Shown: piece by piece, positions 1 through 8,792 of the stretch
How positions within the stretch are numbered: position 1 is the first letter of the stretch
How the letters are laid out: every line of letters starts with the position of its first letter
DNA from: an uncultured Lysobacterales bacterium
GTDB lineage: Bacteria > Pseudomonadota > Gammaproteobacteria > Xanthomonadales > Xanthomonadaceae
DNA length: 15,479 bases
Direction: 5' to 3'
Assembly: GCA_946886865.1 (NCBI GenBank)
Contig: CAMPJI010000051.1
Span: 1-15,479, forward strand
Made by a program: the position numbers and the translations under genes
Notes under the pieces: model-generated
Database searches by the model: none
Seen by the model: the letters and a program-made list of their open reading frames with translations, nothing else
Told to the model about the DNA's origin: nothing

Positions 1-2088
1 TACCATCACCGCCCGCCCCGCCCCCGGCTCGAAAAACCGGCCGTTGCCGTCGTTGACGATGACCGAGCCGACGTGGTCCCGGTCCAGCAGGTTGTCGATG
101 CGCGCGAAGCCGAACCAGCCGCGCGCGCGCGGCCGCCACTCCACGCGCAGGTCGAAACGCGCATACCCGGGCGCGGCGTCGGTGTTGCGGTCGTCCACCG
201 CGACCGGGCCGCTGGCGCGCGCCTCCAGTGCGGCGCCCCAGCTGCCGGTGTCTTCGTGCCAAGCCAGTTCGACGAACGCATCCGTGCGCGGAATGCCGGG
301 CACGCGGTTGCCGGCCGACACGGTGCGCGTCTCGGTCGCCCCGCCGCTGGCCGCGGTGTAGGTGTACGCGTCGCGGAAGCGCGCGCGCAGTGCATTGGCG
401 GCCACCGCATACGACCACCCGCGCGGCAGATCGCCGTCGAGCGACAGCTCGATGCCGTCGCGGCGCGTCCGCCCCGCGTTGGCGAAACTGGAGCGCCCGG
501 CGCGGCTGTCGGCCGGCACGATCTCGCCGCGCCCGTCGATGCGGTACGCCGTCGCGCCCAGGCGCGCGCCCGTCCAACGCCAGCGGAGCCCCAGCTCGCC
601 GCTGTCCAAGCGCGCCGCATCGAGCCGGTTGAAACCGGGTCCGCCGCCGGGTCGGTACGCCAGTTCGTTGACGGTGGGGGTTTCAAAGCCCCGGCCCACG
701 CTGGCGAACACCTCGCCGTCGCCGAGCGTGCGTGCGATGCCCACCGAGCCGGAGGTCTCAATGAAGGCCAGCGCGCCGCTGTCGTTGCCATTGCCCGGCG
801 CGATGTAGCGGTCGCGGCTCTCGAATACCAGGCGGCTGTGGCGCACACCGGCCAGCAGCGTCCATGCCGCATCCAAGGCGACGTCCACGGTGCCGTGCAG
901 GTCGCGGCTGTCCACCCGGTTGTCTTCGTCGCGCCGCAGCGCGCCGCGCACGCCCACCTGGTCGCCGACGAAGTTCTCGTAGCCGCGACGCGCCTCGTCC
1001 AGCCGCGCCAGCGAGACGCCCAGCGACAGCGCGGCGCGGTCGCCGATCCAGCGGTGGCCGGCATCCACGCCCGCCGAGCGCCGCGACAGGTCGATGACAC
1101 CGCCCGCGCTGGTGGGCGCGGCCTGCGCCACCGGCGGGATCGACAGGATCTGCTGGATGTCGCGCGCGATGCCGTGGCCATGCAGCCACCACGCGCGCCG
1201 CTCGCCCGCTACCTCCCACTGGAGGCCGGCCTGGCGGTTGTCGATGCGCTTGCGCGTGTTGAACCGCAGCGCCACCGGGTCGGTGCCCTGCGGGTCGCGT
1301 GCCCAGGCCTCGCGCGTCAGGCCCAGCGGGTCCTGCGTCCACGGCTGGGACAGCACGTCGGCCACGAGTCGCAGGCGGCCCGACGGCGTCGCCTGCCAGT
1401 CCGCCACCACGCCGCCGTGCAGCCGCTCGGCGCGGCTGTGCGGACGCTCCCCGCCGGTGGCGAAGTGGCTGGCATGCCAGCGGCTGCGCCAGCGCGCGTC
1501 GTCGTCCGGCAGGTCGGCACGCACGCCGACGCGATGGCTGCGATGGCTGCCCACCCAGCCGGTGACTTCATGCGCCCGCCGGTCACCCGGTTCGGTGTAG
1601 CCGATGATCGCCCCGCCGGCCGCATTGCCGTACTGCAACGCCAGCGGACCGCGCAGCACTTCGATGCGGTCCAGCGAGGACAGCGCGACGTTGGCAGCCT
1701 GCCCCTGCCCATCGGCGGCCGATGCGGGAATGCCGTCGACCACCAGCTCCAGCCCGCGGATGCCGAAGGTCGAACGCGCACCGAAGCCGCGGCTCTGCAC
1801 CTGCAGGTCCTGCGCGTAGTTGCCGCGGTTGCGCACCGTGACGCCAGGCACGCGCGACAGGGCCTCCGAGAGATTGACCTGGGCCTGTCCACTACGCAGA
1901 TCCGCGCCGTCGACGAGGTCCACTGAACCGGGAAAGTGCGACAGCGGGCGCGGGGCACCGATGACCTGCACCCGGTCGAGCGTGGCCGCGTCGGGCGTGG
2001 CGTCCTGTGCGGACACGTGCGTGGGCAGGGCCAGCGCCAGACAGGTGGCGAGGCGCGTGAGGCGGGGGGAACGGGCGTGGACAGGCAT
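1..2088 (-). CDS. pqqU: TonB-dependent outer-membrane receptor, YncD/PqqU type (3' end cut by window edge)
   Basis: Outer-membrane transporter powered by TonB-ExbB-ExbD. The closest family I recognise is E. coli YncD (PqqU), which imports pyrroloquinoline quinone, a cofactor of periplasmic dehydrogenases. The frame is open from ATG 2088 to the left edge, 696 codons without a stop; E. coli YncD is about 700 residues, so only roughly ten residues are missing. Residues 1-28 look like a signal peptide (RLATCLALALPTHVSA, then QD). A TonB-box-like stretch (LDRVQVIG) lies near 37-44. The plug carries NYAQDLQ (90-96), RGFGARSTFGIRG (100-112), VLRGP (144-148) and YGNAAGG (153-159). The barrel has GRGFETPTVNEL near 464 and, near the end, DNLLDRDHVGSVIVNDGNG and FFEP. 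These match YncD as I remember it. No clear Shine-Dalgarno precedes the ATG. It is divergent from dinB, with no functional link seen. The receptor class is certain; the PQQ substrate is inferred from similarity. Confidence 0.9.
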   Translation of the reverse strand, partial: MPVHARSPRLTRLATCLALALPTHVSAQDATPDAATLDRVQVIGAPRPLSHFPGSVDLVDGADLRSGQAQVNLSEALSRVPGVTVRNRGNYAQDLQVQSRGFGARSTFGIRGLELVVDGIPASAADGQGQAANVALSSLDRIEVLRGPLALQYGNAAGGAIIGYTEPGDRRAHEVTGWVGSHRSHRVGVRADLPDDDARWRSRWHASHFATGGERPHSRAERLHGGVVADWQATPSGRLRLVADVLSQPWTQDPLGLTREAWARDPQGTDPVALRFNTRKRIDNRQAGLQWEVAGERRAWWLHGHGIARDIQQILSIPPVAQAAPTSAGGVIDLSRRSAGVDAGHRWIGDRAALSLGVSLARLDEARRGYENFVGDQVGVRGALRRDEDNRVDSRDLHGTVDVALDAAWTLLAGVRHSRLVFESRDRYIAPGNGNDSGALAFIETSGSVGIARTLGDGEVFASVGRGFETPTVNELAYRPGGGPGFNRLDAARLDSGELGLRWRWTGARLGATAYRIDGRGEIVPADSRAGRSSFANAGRTRRDGIELSLDGDLPRGWSYAVAANALRARFRDAYTYTAASGGATETRTVSAGNRVPGIPRTDAFVELAWHEDTGSWGAALEARASGPVAVDDRNTDAAPGYARFDLRVEWRPRARGWFGFARIDNLLDRDHVGSVIVNDGNGRFFEPGAGRAVMV

Positions 2089-2210
2089 GCGGGCAGTGTG
2101 CCGGCTTGCCCGTGCGCACCCAAGCACGCCGTGCCGTGCAGGCGCCGGTGCCCGCCGCCCGCGGCCGCTACCATGGCGCCGACGTCCTCCACACCCGCCT
2201 TCCGTCCCTC

Positions 2211-3317
2211 GTGCCCGCCCCCCGCAAGATCATCCATGTCGACATGGACGCGTTCTACGCGTCGGTCGAGCAGCGCGACGACCCGTCGCTGCGCGGCCGC
2301 CCGGTGGTGGTGGCGTGGCGTGGCTCGCGTTCGGTGGTGTGCGCGGCCAGCTACGAGGCCCGCACGTTCGGCGTGCGCTCGGCGATGCCGGCGGTGCGGG
2401 CCGAGCGCCTCTGCCCGCAGGCGGTGTTCGTGCCGCCCGACTTCCCCCGCTACAAGGCGGTCTCGCGCCAGGTACGCGAGATCTTCCAGCGCCACACCGA
2501 CCTCGTCGAGCCGCTGTCGCTGGACGAGGCCTACCTCGACGTGACGGCGACGAAGACGGGGCTGCCCACCGCCACGGCCACCGCCGACGCGATCCGCGCA
2601 CAGATCCGCGAGGAAACGTCGCTGACCGCATCGGCAGGCGTCGCCCCCAACAAGTTCCTCGCCAAGATCGCCAGCGACTGGAACAAGCCGGACGGGCAGT
2701 TCGTGCTGCGCCCGCATCGGATCGAGCAGTTCCTGACGCCACTTCCGGTCGGCCGCCTCCCGGGCGTCGGCCAGGTGATGGAGCGGCGGCTGGCCGAACT
2801 GGGCGTGGCAACGGTGGGCGACCTGCGCGCGATTGCCGCGGCCGAGCTGGAGCAGCGCTTCGGCCGCTGGGGCCGGCGGCTGCACGAACTTTCGCTCGGC
2901 ATCGACGACCACCCGGTGCAGCCCGAACGCCCGACCATGCAGATCTCGTCGGAGGACACCTTCGCCGAGGACCAGCTGCTGGACGCCCTGGCACCGGACA
3001 TCCTGCGGCTGGCGGAAAAAACGTGGGCCGGCTACCAGCGCGAACTGCAATCACCGCACCCGCGCCTGGCGCGCACGGTGGTGCTCAAGCTCAAGACATC
3101 CGACTTCCGCATCCTGACGCGCAGCCTGACGCCGGCGGTGATGCCGGATTCGGCGGCGTCGCTCGGTGCGCTGGCATGCGAGCTTCGCGGCCGCGTCGAG
3201 CTGCCGGCACACACGCGCTACCGGCTGGTGGGCGTGGGGCTGTCGGGCTTCGTGGACGCCGACAGCCACGCCCAGCAAAGCGGACTGTTCGAGCCGGAAG
3301 CGCAGTCCCCCATGTAG
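2211..3317 (+). CDS. dinB: DNA polymerase IV (Y-family translesion polymerase)
   Basis: Error-prone translesion DNA polymerase that bypasses lesions and extends mismatched ends. The chosen GTG start gives 368 residues (E. coli 351) beginning just before the conserved KIIHVDMDAFYASVEQ block. Longer in-frame starts (TTG 2106, GTG 2112) would add about 35 unconserved residues. Visible catalytic residues are Asp11 in VDMD and Asp105-Glu106 in SLDEAYLDV. Tyr16 sits at the steric-gate position. The finger/palm block SAGVAPNKFLAKIASDWNKP and the thumb HhH (PVGRLPGVG) follow, then the little-finger domain. QSGLF at 356-360 fits a beta-clamp binding pentapeptide (QxxLF). The stop codon TAG lies inside a REP-like repeat. 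No good Shine-Dalgarno precedes the GTG and I see no LexA box in the 122-bp gap to the divergent receptor gene. It converges on tex. Confidence 0.95.
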   Translation: MPAPRKIIHVDMDAFYASVEQRDDPSLRGRPVVVAWRGSRSVVCAASYEARTFGVRSAMPAVRAERLCPQAVFVPPDFPRYKAVSRQVREIFQRHTDLVEPLSLDEAYLDVTATKTGLPTATATADAIRAQIREETSLTASAGVAPNKFLAKIASDWNKPDGQFVLRPHRIEQFLTPLPVGRLPGVGQVMERRLAELGVATVGDLRAIAAAELEQRFGRWGRRLHELSLGIDDHPVQPERPTMQISSEDTFAEDQLLDALAPDILRLAEKTWAGYQRELQSPHPRLARTVVLKLKTSDFRILTRSLTPAVMPDSAASLGALACELRGRVELPAHTRYRLVGVGLSGFVDADSHAQQSGLFEPEAQSPM

Positions 3318-3376
3318 GAGCGACGTGAGTCGCCACCGGAACCTTGCCGACGGTCGCGACTTACGTCGCTCCTACA
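3313..3376. repeat. REP-like inverted pair (REPIN-like), GACGT-core type
   Basis: Two head-to-head copies of a short palindrome: TGTAGGAGCGACGTGAGTCG starting at 3313, and the reverse complement of TGTAGGAGCGACGTAAGTCG ending at 3376. Each copy contains its own small hairpin (GCGAC/GTCGC with a four-base loop), and the two arms can pair over about 20 bases with one difference. The layout is that of a REPIN/BIME. The first copy contains the dinB stop codon. It sits between convergent dinB and tex, where such a stem could slow or end transcripts or protect 3' ends. That role is inferred. Confidence 0.8.
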
Positions 3377-3404
3377 AAAGGCCCGTGCCGCACTGCAGTC
3401 GGAC

Positions 3405-3483
3405 TGTAGGAACGGCTTCAGCCGAGAACGGGGCATACAACCGGGCGCGCCGGCTTGAAATCGCGGCCGAAGCCGATCCCGCA
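3405..3483. repeat. REP-like inverted pair (REPIN-like), GGCTT-core type, partly decayed
   Basis: The left arm is TGTAGGAACGGCTTCAGCCG (3405-3424). The right arm at 3461-3483 reads, on the minus strand, TGCGGGATCGGCTTCGGCCG. Both share the TGTAGGA-type head and a CGGCTTC(A/G)GCCG hairpin core, with a few substitutions, so the pair is older or less perfect than the one just upstream. It ends six bases before the tex stop codon. Confidence 0.65.
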
Positions 3484-3488
3484 ACGGC

Positions 3489-5882
3489 TCAGCTTTTGCG
3501 GGCCTTGGCGAAGGCCGCGGCCAAGGCGTTGTTGGCCGGCGGCGCGGCGGTGCCGGGGCGCGGGGTGGGATGGCCACCCGCACCCCGCGGCGCACCCTGG
3601 CGCCCGCCATTGCCGCGGGCATCGCGCGCCTCCCGCGGGCCGCGAGCGCCGCGGTTGTCGCCCGCCGCGGTCGGCGCCCCTGGTGCCGGCACGGGGTCGT
3701 CGAGGCGCCGGGTCAATGCGATGCGCTTGCGCGCCACGTCGACTTCCAGCACCCGCACCTTGACCACGTCGCCCGCCTTGACCACCTCGCGCGGGTCCTT
3801 GACGTAGCGGTCCGACAGCGCGGAGATGTGCACGAGGCCGTCCTGGTGGACGCCGATGTCGACGAACGCGCCGAACGCGGCCACGTTGCTGACCACGCCC
3901 TCCAGCACCATGCCGGGCTTCAGGTCCTTGATGTCCTCCACGCCGTCGGCAAAGCGCGCGGCCTTGAACTCCGGGCGGGGGTCGCGGCCGGGCTTCTCGA
4001 GCTCCTTGATGATGTCGCGCACCGTGGGCACGCCGAAAGTTTCGTCGGTGTACGCCTCGGGCCTGATGCCCCGCAGGAACGCGGCATCGCCCATCAGCGA
4101 TTTCAGCTCGCGGCCGCAGTCGCGCACGATCCGCTCGACCACCGGGTAGGCCTCGGGGTGGACCGACGACGCATCCAGCGGCTGCGAGCCCCCCGTGATG
4201 CGCAGGAAGCCGGCGCACTGCTCGAACGTCTTCTCGCCCAGCCGCGGCACCTTGAGCAGCGCCTTGCGGTCGGCGAACGCCCCGTTCTGGTCCCGGTACA
4301 CCACGATGTTCTCGGCGACGGTCGACGACAGGCCCGAGACACGCCCCAGCAGTGCGGCCGACGCCGTGTTGAGGTCCACGCCGACCGCGTTGACGCAGTC
4401 CTCAACGCGCGCGTCCAGCGCCTTGGCCAGCCGGTACTGGTCGACGTCATGCTGGTACTGCCCTACGCCGATCGCCTTGGGCTCGATCTTCACCAGCTCC
4501 GCCAGCGGGTCCTGCAGGCGGCGTGCGATCGACACCGCGCCACGCAGCGACACGTCCAGGCCGGGGAATTCCTTCGATGCGAACTCCGAGGCCGAATACA
4601 CCGACGCGCCGGCCTCACTGACCACGATCTTCTGCATCGCAAGCGAAGGCGCCTGCTTGATCAGGTCGCCGGCCAGTTTGTCGGTCTCGCGCGAGGCGGT
4701 GCCGTTGCCGATGGCGATCAGTTCCACCCCGTGCTTCGTGCACAGCGCGCGCAGCACGTGCAGCGATGGATCCCACTGCCGCTTGGGCTCGTGCGGGTAG
4801 ATGGTGGCGGTGTCGACCAGCTTGCCGGTGCGGTCGACCACGGCCACCTTGACGCCGGTGCGCAGGCCCGGGTCCAGCCCGAGCACCGCCTTGGGGCCGG
4901 CCGGCGCGGCCAGCAGCAGGTCCTTGAGGTTGTCGCCGAACACGTCGATCGCCTCGGCCTCGGCCTTCTCGCGGGCCTGCGCGAACAGGTCCAGCATCAG
5001 GTGCAGGTGCAGCTTGGCCTTCCACGTCAGGCGGCAGGCATCGAGCAGCCACTTGTCGCCGGGGCGCCCCTCGTTGCGGATACCGGCGTGCACCGCGACG
5101 CGACCTTCGGCCTGCGCATGCCCGGCCTCGGCGTCGCTGCCCGGGTCCAGGTCCAGGGTGATGAACTCCTCGCGCCGCGCCCGGAACAGCGCCAGCAGGC
5201 GGTGCGAAGGAATCCTCGCCAGCGCCTCGGCGTGGTCGAAGTAGTCGCGGTACTTGGCGCCGGCGTCCTGCTTGCCGTCGACCACGCGTGCGCGGATCAC
5301 GCCGACCTCGTGCAGCCAGCCGCGCAGGCCGCCGACCAGCGCGGCGTCCTCGCCCCAGCGCTCCATCAGGATGGCGCGTGCGCCTTCCAGCGCCGCCTTC
5401 GTATCCGCGACCCCCTTGTCGGCGTCGACATAGGCCGCGGCGGCCGCCTCAGGCGCCTGCGACGGGTCGGCCAGCAGCGCATCGGCCAGCGGCTCCAGGC
5501 CGGCCTCGCGGGCGATCTGCGCACGCGTGCGGCGCTTGGGCTTGTAGGGCAGGTACAGGTCTTCCAGCCGCGACTTGCTGTCGGCGGCCTCGATGTCGGC
5601 ACGCAGGGCGTCGCCCAGCTTGCCCTGCTCGTCGATGCTGGCCAGTACCGCCGCGCGCCGGTCCTCCAGCTCGCGCAGGTACGACAGCCGCGTCTCCAGG
5701 GCGCGCAGCTGGATGTCGTCCAGCCCGCCGGTGACTTCCTTGCGGTAGCGGGCGATGAACGGCACGGTCGCCCCTTCGTCCAGCAGCCCGATGGCCGCCT
5801 GCGCCTGCGCCGGTTGCGCGCCGATCTCGTCGGCGATGGTGGAGGCGATGCGGCGGGCGAGCACGGGGTCGATCTGGGGCAT
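3489..5882 (-). CDS. tex: Tex-family RNA-binding transcription accessory protein
   Basis: Cytoplasmic nucleic-acid-binding protein related to eukaryotic Spt6, known as Tex (toxin expression regulator) in Bordetella and YhgF in E. coli. It is 797 residues (YhgF 773). In order: helical Tex N-terminal region (1 to about 200, including [16 protein letters not shown] and [14 protein letters not shown]), YqgF/RuvC-like fold starting at [18 protein letters not shown] (about 333), helix-hairpin-helix pair (about 495-565, [19 protein letters not shown]), and an S1 domain (about 650-725, [20 protein letters not shown]). The last 70 residues are a low-complexity tail rich in Gly, Arg, Ala and Pro with several RG steps. 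The start is the ATG opening [14 protein letters not shown]; no clear Shine-Dalgarno. It lies downstream of the pnp terminator, so it probably has its own promoter; CACAAT on the minus strand near 5927-5932 is a weak -10 candidate. It converges with dinB across two REP-like pairs. Confidence 0.97.
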   Translation of the reverse strand: MPQIDPVLARRIASTIADEIGAQPAQAQAAIGLLDEGATVPFIARYRKEVTGGLDDIQLRALETRLSYLRELEDRRAAVLASIDEQGKLGDALRADIEAADSKSRLEDLYLPYKPKRRTRAQIAREAGLEPLADALLADPSQAPEAAAAAYVDADKGVADTKAALEGARAILMERWGEDAALVGGLRGWLHEVGVIRARVVDGKQDAGAKYRDYFDHAEALARIPSHRLLALFRARREEFITLDLDPGSDAEAGHAQAEGRVAVHAGIRNEGRPGDKWLLDACRLTWKAKLHLHLMLDLFAQAREKAEAEAIDVFGDNLKDLLLAAPAGPKAVLGLDPGLRTGVKVAVVDRTGKLVDTATIYPHEPKRQWDPSLHVLRALCTKHGVELIAIGNGTASRETDKLAGDLIKQAPSLAMQKIVVSEAGASVYSASEFASKEFPGLDVSLRGAVSIARRLQDPLAELVKIEPKAIGVGQYQHDVDQYRLAKALDARVEDCVNAVGVDLNTASAALLGRVSGLSSTVAENIVVYRDQNGAFADRKALLKVPRLGEKTFEQCAGFLRITGGSQPLDASSVHPEAYPVVERIVRDCGRELKSLMGDAAFLRGIRPEAYTDETFGVPTVRDIIKELEKPGRDPRPEFKAARFADGVEDIKDLKPGMVLEGVVSNVAAFGAFVDIGVHQDGLVHISALSDRYVKDPREVVKAGDVVKVRVLEVDVARKRIALTRRLDDPVPAPGAPTAAGDNRGARGPREARDARGNGGRQGAPRGAGGHPTPRPGTAAPPANNALAAAFAKARKS

Positions 5883-6013
5883 TCGTCGTCAGTCACTGCG
5901 GCCGCGCGTCGGCGGCGGGACGTGGATTGTGGCAACGCAGGCGCGGTGGCGGAACCCGTTGACACGTCGCGCGTGGCCGGGTCCGGAACTACGCCGCCGC
6001 CTGCGGACGCGCA

Positions 6014-6041
6014 AAGAAAAAGCGGGCCGAAGCCCGCTTTT
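6014..6041 (-). terminator. Rho-independent terminator of pnp with UUCG tetraloop
   Basis: On the minus strand GCGGGC, loop TTCG, GCCCGC is followed by TTTTTCTTT. A C-G pair closes the loop, giving the very stable cUUCGg tetraloop. It starts about 30 bases past the pnp stop codon. The flanking A run on the other side means it could also act on plus-strand transcripts, but no plus-strand gene lies nearby. Confidence 0.9.
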
Positions 6042-6067
6042 CCGGAGTGCTGCGACAGCGCGGCGGC

Positions 6068-8176
6068 TTACTCGGCCGGCACGCCCTCGCCTTCCTCGAC
6101 GGCCTTCATCGACAGGCGGATGCGGCCCTGCTTGTCGACTTCCAGCACCTTGACCTTGACCACGTCGCCTTCCTTGAGCTTGTCGGAGACCTTCTCGACG
6201 CGCTCGCTGGAGATCTGCGAGACGTGCACCAGGCCGTCCTTGCCGGGGGAGATCGTGACGAACGCACCGAAGTCCATGATCTTGGCGACCTTGCCTTCGT
6301 AGATGCGGCCCGGCTCGACGTCGGAGGTGATCTGCTCGATGCGGTCCTTGGCAGCCTGGCCGGCGATCGCGTTGACCGACGCGATCGTGATCGTGCCGTC
6401 GTCCTGGATGTCGATCTGGGTGCCGGTTTCCTTGGTGATCGCCTGGATCACCGAACCGCCCTTGCCGATCACTTCGCGGATCTTGTCGGGGTGGATCTTG
6501 ATCGTGATCAGGCGCGGCGCGAACTCGCTCAGCTCCGCGCGCGGTGCGGTCAGGGCGCTCTGCATCTCGCCGAGGATGTGCAGGCGACCGGCCTTGGCCT
6601 GGGCCAGCGCGGTCTTCATGATCTCCTCGGTGATGCCCTGGATCTTGATGTCCATCTGCAGGGCGGTAATGCCGCTGTCGGTACCGGCCACCTTGAAGTC
6701 CATGTCGCCGAGGTGGTCCTCGTCACCGAGGATGTCGCTCAGCACCACGAAGTTGCCGCCTTCCTTCACCAGGCCCATCGCGATACCCGCCACCGGCGCC
6801 TTGATCGGCACGCCGGCATCCATCAGCGCCAGCGAGCTGCCGCAGACCGAGGCCATCGAGGAGGAGCCGTTGGACTCGGTGATTTCCGAGACCACGCGGA
6901 TGGTGTACGGGAAGGCTTCCATCGTCGGCATGACGGCCAGCACGCCGCGCTTGGCAAGGCGGCCGTGGCCGATCTCGCGGCGCTTGGGGCCCATCATGCG
7001 GCCGGCTTCGCCCACCGAGTACGGAGGGAAGTTGTAGTGGAACAGGAAGTGTTCCTTGTACTCGCCCGACACGGCATCGATGATCTGGCCGTCGCGTGCG
7101 GTACCGAGGGTGACCGCCACGATCGCCTGCGTCTCGCCACGGGTGAACAGCGACGAGCCGTGCACGCGCGGCAGGATGCCGACCTTCGAGCTGATCGGAC
7201 GGACGGTGTCGAGCGCGCGGCCGTCGATGCGGACCTTGGTCTCCAGGACCGCGTTGCGCATGGTCTGGTATTCGAGTTCGCCGAACTCCTTCGACACCTC
7301 GGCCGGGTTCCAGCCGTTGGCCTCGACCTGCGACTCCAGCGAAGCCAGCACGTCCTTCTTCAGGGCGCTGATGGCGTCACGGCGCTGCAGCTTGTCGCGG
7401 ATCTGGAAGGCCTCCGACAGGCGGTTGCCGATGGCGCCCTTGAGCGCGTCGACCATGGACTGCTCGGCGGCCGGCAGCTGCCAGTCCCACTTGGGCTTGC
7501 CGGCCTCGGCGACCAGCTCGTTGATCGCGTTGATCGCGACCTGCATCTCGCGGTGGCCGAACATCACGGCGCCGAGCATCACGTCCTCGGACAGCATGTC
7601 GGCTTCCGACTCCACCATCAGCACCGCGTCGGCGGTACCGGCCACGACCAGCTCCAGCTGGGAGTCTTCGAGCTCGGACTTGGTGGGGTTCAGCAGGTAC
7701 TGGCCGTCCTTGTAGCCGACCTTCGCCGCGCCGATCGGGCCCTGGAACGGGGCGCCGGTCAGCGCCATCGCGGCCGAGGCACCCAGCAGCGCCGGGATGT
7801 CGCCGTCGATCTCCGGATTCATCGACATCACCGTGGCGATGATCTGGACCTCGTTGCGGAAGCCGTCCGGGAACAGCGGGCGGATCGGACGGTCGATCAG
7901 GCGCGAGATCAGCGTTTCCTTCTCGGTGGCGCGGCCTTCGCGCTTGAAGAAGCCACCCGGGATGCGGCCGCCGGCGTAGAACTTCTCCTGGTAGTCCACG
8001 GTGAGGGGGAAGAAGTCCTGCCCCTCGCGCGCGGTCTTGTTGGCGACGGCGCTGACCAGCAGCACGGTGTCCTCAACCTTGACGATGACGGCGCCGCCGG
8101 CCTGGCGGGCGATCTCGCCGGTTTCCAGGGTGACCTGGTGCTTGCCGTACTGGAAGGTCTTGGTGATTTTCGACAC
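6068..8176 (-). CDS. pnp: Polyribonucleotide nucleotidyltransferase (PNPase)
   Basis: Phosphorolytic 3'-to-5' exoribonuclease, usually a trimer and a degradosome component, that turns over mRNA and can also add tails. It is 702 residues, near the usual 700-711. It has two RNase PH-like cores: the first with [12 protein letters not shown] and [14 protein letters not shown] (about 80-105), the second with [14 protein letters not shown] and the active-site stretch [15 protein letters not shown] (Asp487, Asp493, Lys495, equivalent to E. coli Asp486, Asp492, Lys494). A KH domain follows ([10 protein letters not shown], near 563-572), then an S1 domain ([17 protein letters not shown], about 622-690). 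The start is ATG 8176, preceded by GAAGGA at good spacing. It is downstream of rpsO; an intrinsic terminator and two hairpins lie between, as in the autoregulated rpsO-pnp arrangement of E. coli. Confidence 0.99.
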   Translation of the reverse strand: MSKITKTFQYGKHQVTLETGEIARQAGGAVIVKVEDTVLLVSAVANKTAREGQDFFPLTVDYQEKFYAGGRIPGGFFKREGRATEKETLISRLIDRPIRPLFPDGFRNEVQIIATVMSMNPEIDGDIPALLGASAAMALTGAPFQGPIGAAKVGYKDGQYLLNPTKSELEDSQLELVVAGTADAVLMVESEADMLSEDVMLGAVMFGHREMQVAINAINELVAEAGKPKWDWQLPAAEQSMVDALKGAIGNRLSEAFQIRDKLQRRDAISALKKDVLASLESQVEANGWNPAEVSKEFGELEYQTMRNAVLETKVRIDGRALDTVRPISSKVGILPRVHGSSLFTRGETQAIVAVTLGTARDGQIIDAVSGEYKEHFLFHYNFPPYSVGEAGRMMGPKRREIGHGRLAKRGVLAVMPTMEAFPYTIRVVSEITESNGSSSMASVCGSSLALMDAGVPIKAPVAGIAMGLVKEGGNFVVLSDILGDEDHLGDMDFKVAGTDSGITALQMDIKIQGITEEIMKTALAQAKAGRLHILGEMQSALTAPRAELSEFAPRLITIKIHPDKIREVIGKGGSVIQAITKETGTQIDIQDDGTITIASVNAIAGQAAKDRIEQITSDVEPGRIYEGKVAKIMDFGAFVTISPGKDGLVHVSQISSERVEKVSDKLKEGDVVKVKVLEVDKQGRIRLSMKAVEEGEGVPAE

Positions 8177-8202
8177 GTTGGTTTCCTTCGATGCGATGCG
8201 TG

Positions 8203-8248
8203 CCGGGTCAGGCCCATGCCTGGCCCGGTCGGCTGCGGGAGCGCAGCC
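8203..8248 (-). promoter_or_regulatory. Pair of hairpins in the pnp leader, candidate autoregulatory site
   Basis: Two adjacent stems lie in the 142-base rpsO-pnp gap. One is a perfect 7-bp stem (GGCTGCG/CGCAGCC, loop of four, 8231-8248). The other is an 11-bp stem with one mismatch (arms 8203-8213 and 8218-8228). In E. coli the pnp leader forms a double-stranded region that RNase III cuts, after which PNPase represses its own mRNA. The position here is the same; the function is inferred. Confidence 0.5.
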
Positions 8249-8275
8249 TGGTGGCCGCCCGTCGCGGGTCGGCCC

Positions 8276-8308
8276 AAAAAAAACCGCGGCGCATCACTGC
8301 GCCGCGGT
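8276..8308 (-). terminator. Rho-independent terminator after rpsO
   Basis: The minus strand has a perfect stem of at least 10 bp (CCGCGGCGCA/TGCGCCGCGG, loop of four bases) followed by eight T residues. It begins about 10 bases past the rpsO stop codon. It should release most rpsO transcripts and let only read-through reach pnp, unless a pnp promoter lies beyond it. Confidence 0.93.
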
Positions 8309-8318
8309 GGGTACTGGG

Positions 8319-8579
8319 TCAGCGGCGCAGACCGAGCTTCTCGATCAGGGCCTTGTAGCGCTCGTTGTCCTTGCGCTTCAGGTAGTCGAGCAGGCTGCGA
8401 CGGCGGTTGACCATCATCAACAGGCCGCGGCGGCTGTGGTGGTCCTGCTTGTGCTGCTTGAAGTGCCCGGTGAGCAGTTCGATGCGGGCGGTGAGCAGGG
8501 CGACCTGGACTTCCGGGGAGCCGGTATCGTTGGTGCCGCGCGCGTGTTCCTGGATGATTTTGCTGCTGTCGATCGACAT
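8319..8579 (-). CDS. rpsO: 30S ribosomal protein S15
   Basis: Primary 16S rRNA-binding protein of the 30S platform, needed for binding of S6, S18 and S11. It is 86 residues, matching the family (86-89). The sequence opens [13 protein letters not shown] and contains [33 protein letters not shown] and [11 protein letters not shown], all classic S15 helices and rRNA contacts. The ATG at 8579 is preceded by AAGAGG six bases upstream. A longer in-frame ATG at 8756 would add 59 unconserved residues and would overlap the predicted promoter. It has its own promoter and a strong terminator, so it can be expressed apart from the rimP-truB genes. S15 represses its own mRNA in E. coli, and the roughly 140-base leader here leaves room for that; I could not identify the structure. 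Confidence 0.99.
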   Translation of the reverse strand: MSIDSSKIIQEHARGTNDTGSPEVQVALLTARIELLTGHFKQHKQDHHSRRGLLMMVNRRRSLLDYLKRKDNERYKALIEKLGLRR

Positions 8580-8726
8580 GTATGGCCTCTTGGACGCGAA
8601 GCCGGCAGAACGCGTGTCGGAACGGAAAACTGGCCGCACCGACGCACCGCCTGGCCCGCCTGTTGCTGTGTGCTTTGGGAGTGGGGCCCGGAGGCCGCCG
8701 TCGTATGCTTGTGAAAAAGCGCGCGA

Positions 8727-8756
8727 ATTGTAGCGCCTGCGTGGTATGCGGTACAA
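8727..8756 (-). promoter_or_regulatory. Sigma70-type promoter for rpsO
   Basis: On the minus strand TTGTAC (-35, 8751-8756) and TACAAT (-10, 8727-8732) are separated by 18 bases. This is the best -10/-35 pair in the truB-rpsO gap and would give an rpsO leader of about 140 bases. No start-site data; based on hexamer match and position only. Confidence 0.55.
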
Positions 8757-8792
8757 GCCGGAAATGCCGTGGGATTCAGGCCGGCACGCCGT

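Noticed and set aside
73..1926. Plus-strand open frame (about 617 codons) opposite the receptor
   Set aside because: The minus strand encodes an uninterrupted TonB-dependent receptor with conserved motifs throughout; the plus frame has none.
1317..3050. Minus-strand open frame (about 577 codons) spanning dinB and the start of the receptor
   Set aside because: It crosses two real genes in wrong frames, with a basic low-complexity product.
5946..5975. TTGACA on the plus strand as a -35 box
   Set aside because: No -10 match at 16-18 bases and no plus-strand gene downstream.
3570..6302. Long plus-strand open frame (about 910 codons) opposite tex
   Set aside because: Antisense shadow typical of high-GC codon bias; low-complexity Arg/Leu/Ala/His product with no family motifs, while the minus strand encodes an intact Tex.
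6047..8410. Long plus-strand open frame (about 787 codons) opposite pnp
   Set aside because: Same artefact; the product is Asp/His/Leu/Arg-rich without motifs and covers the complete PNPase gene and part of rpsO.
8580..8756. Longer N-terminus for S15
   Set aside because: S15 starts at MSIDSSKII with a good Shine-Dalgarno; the extension lies in the leader and promoter region.
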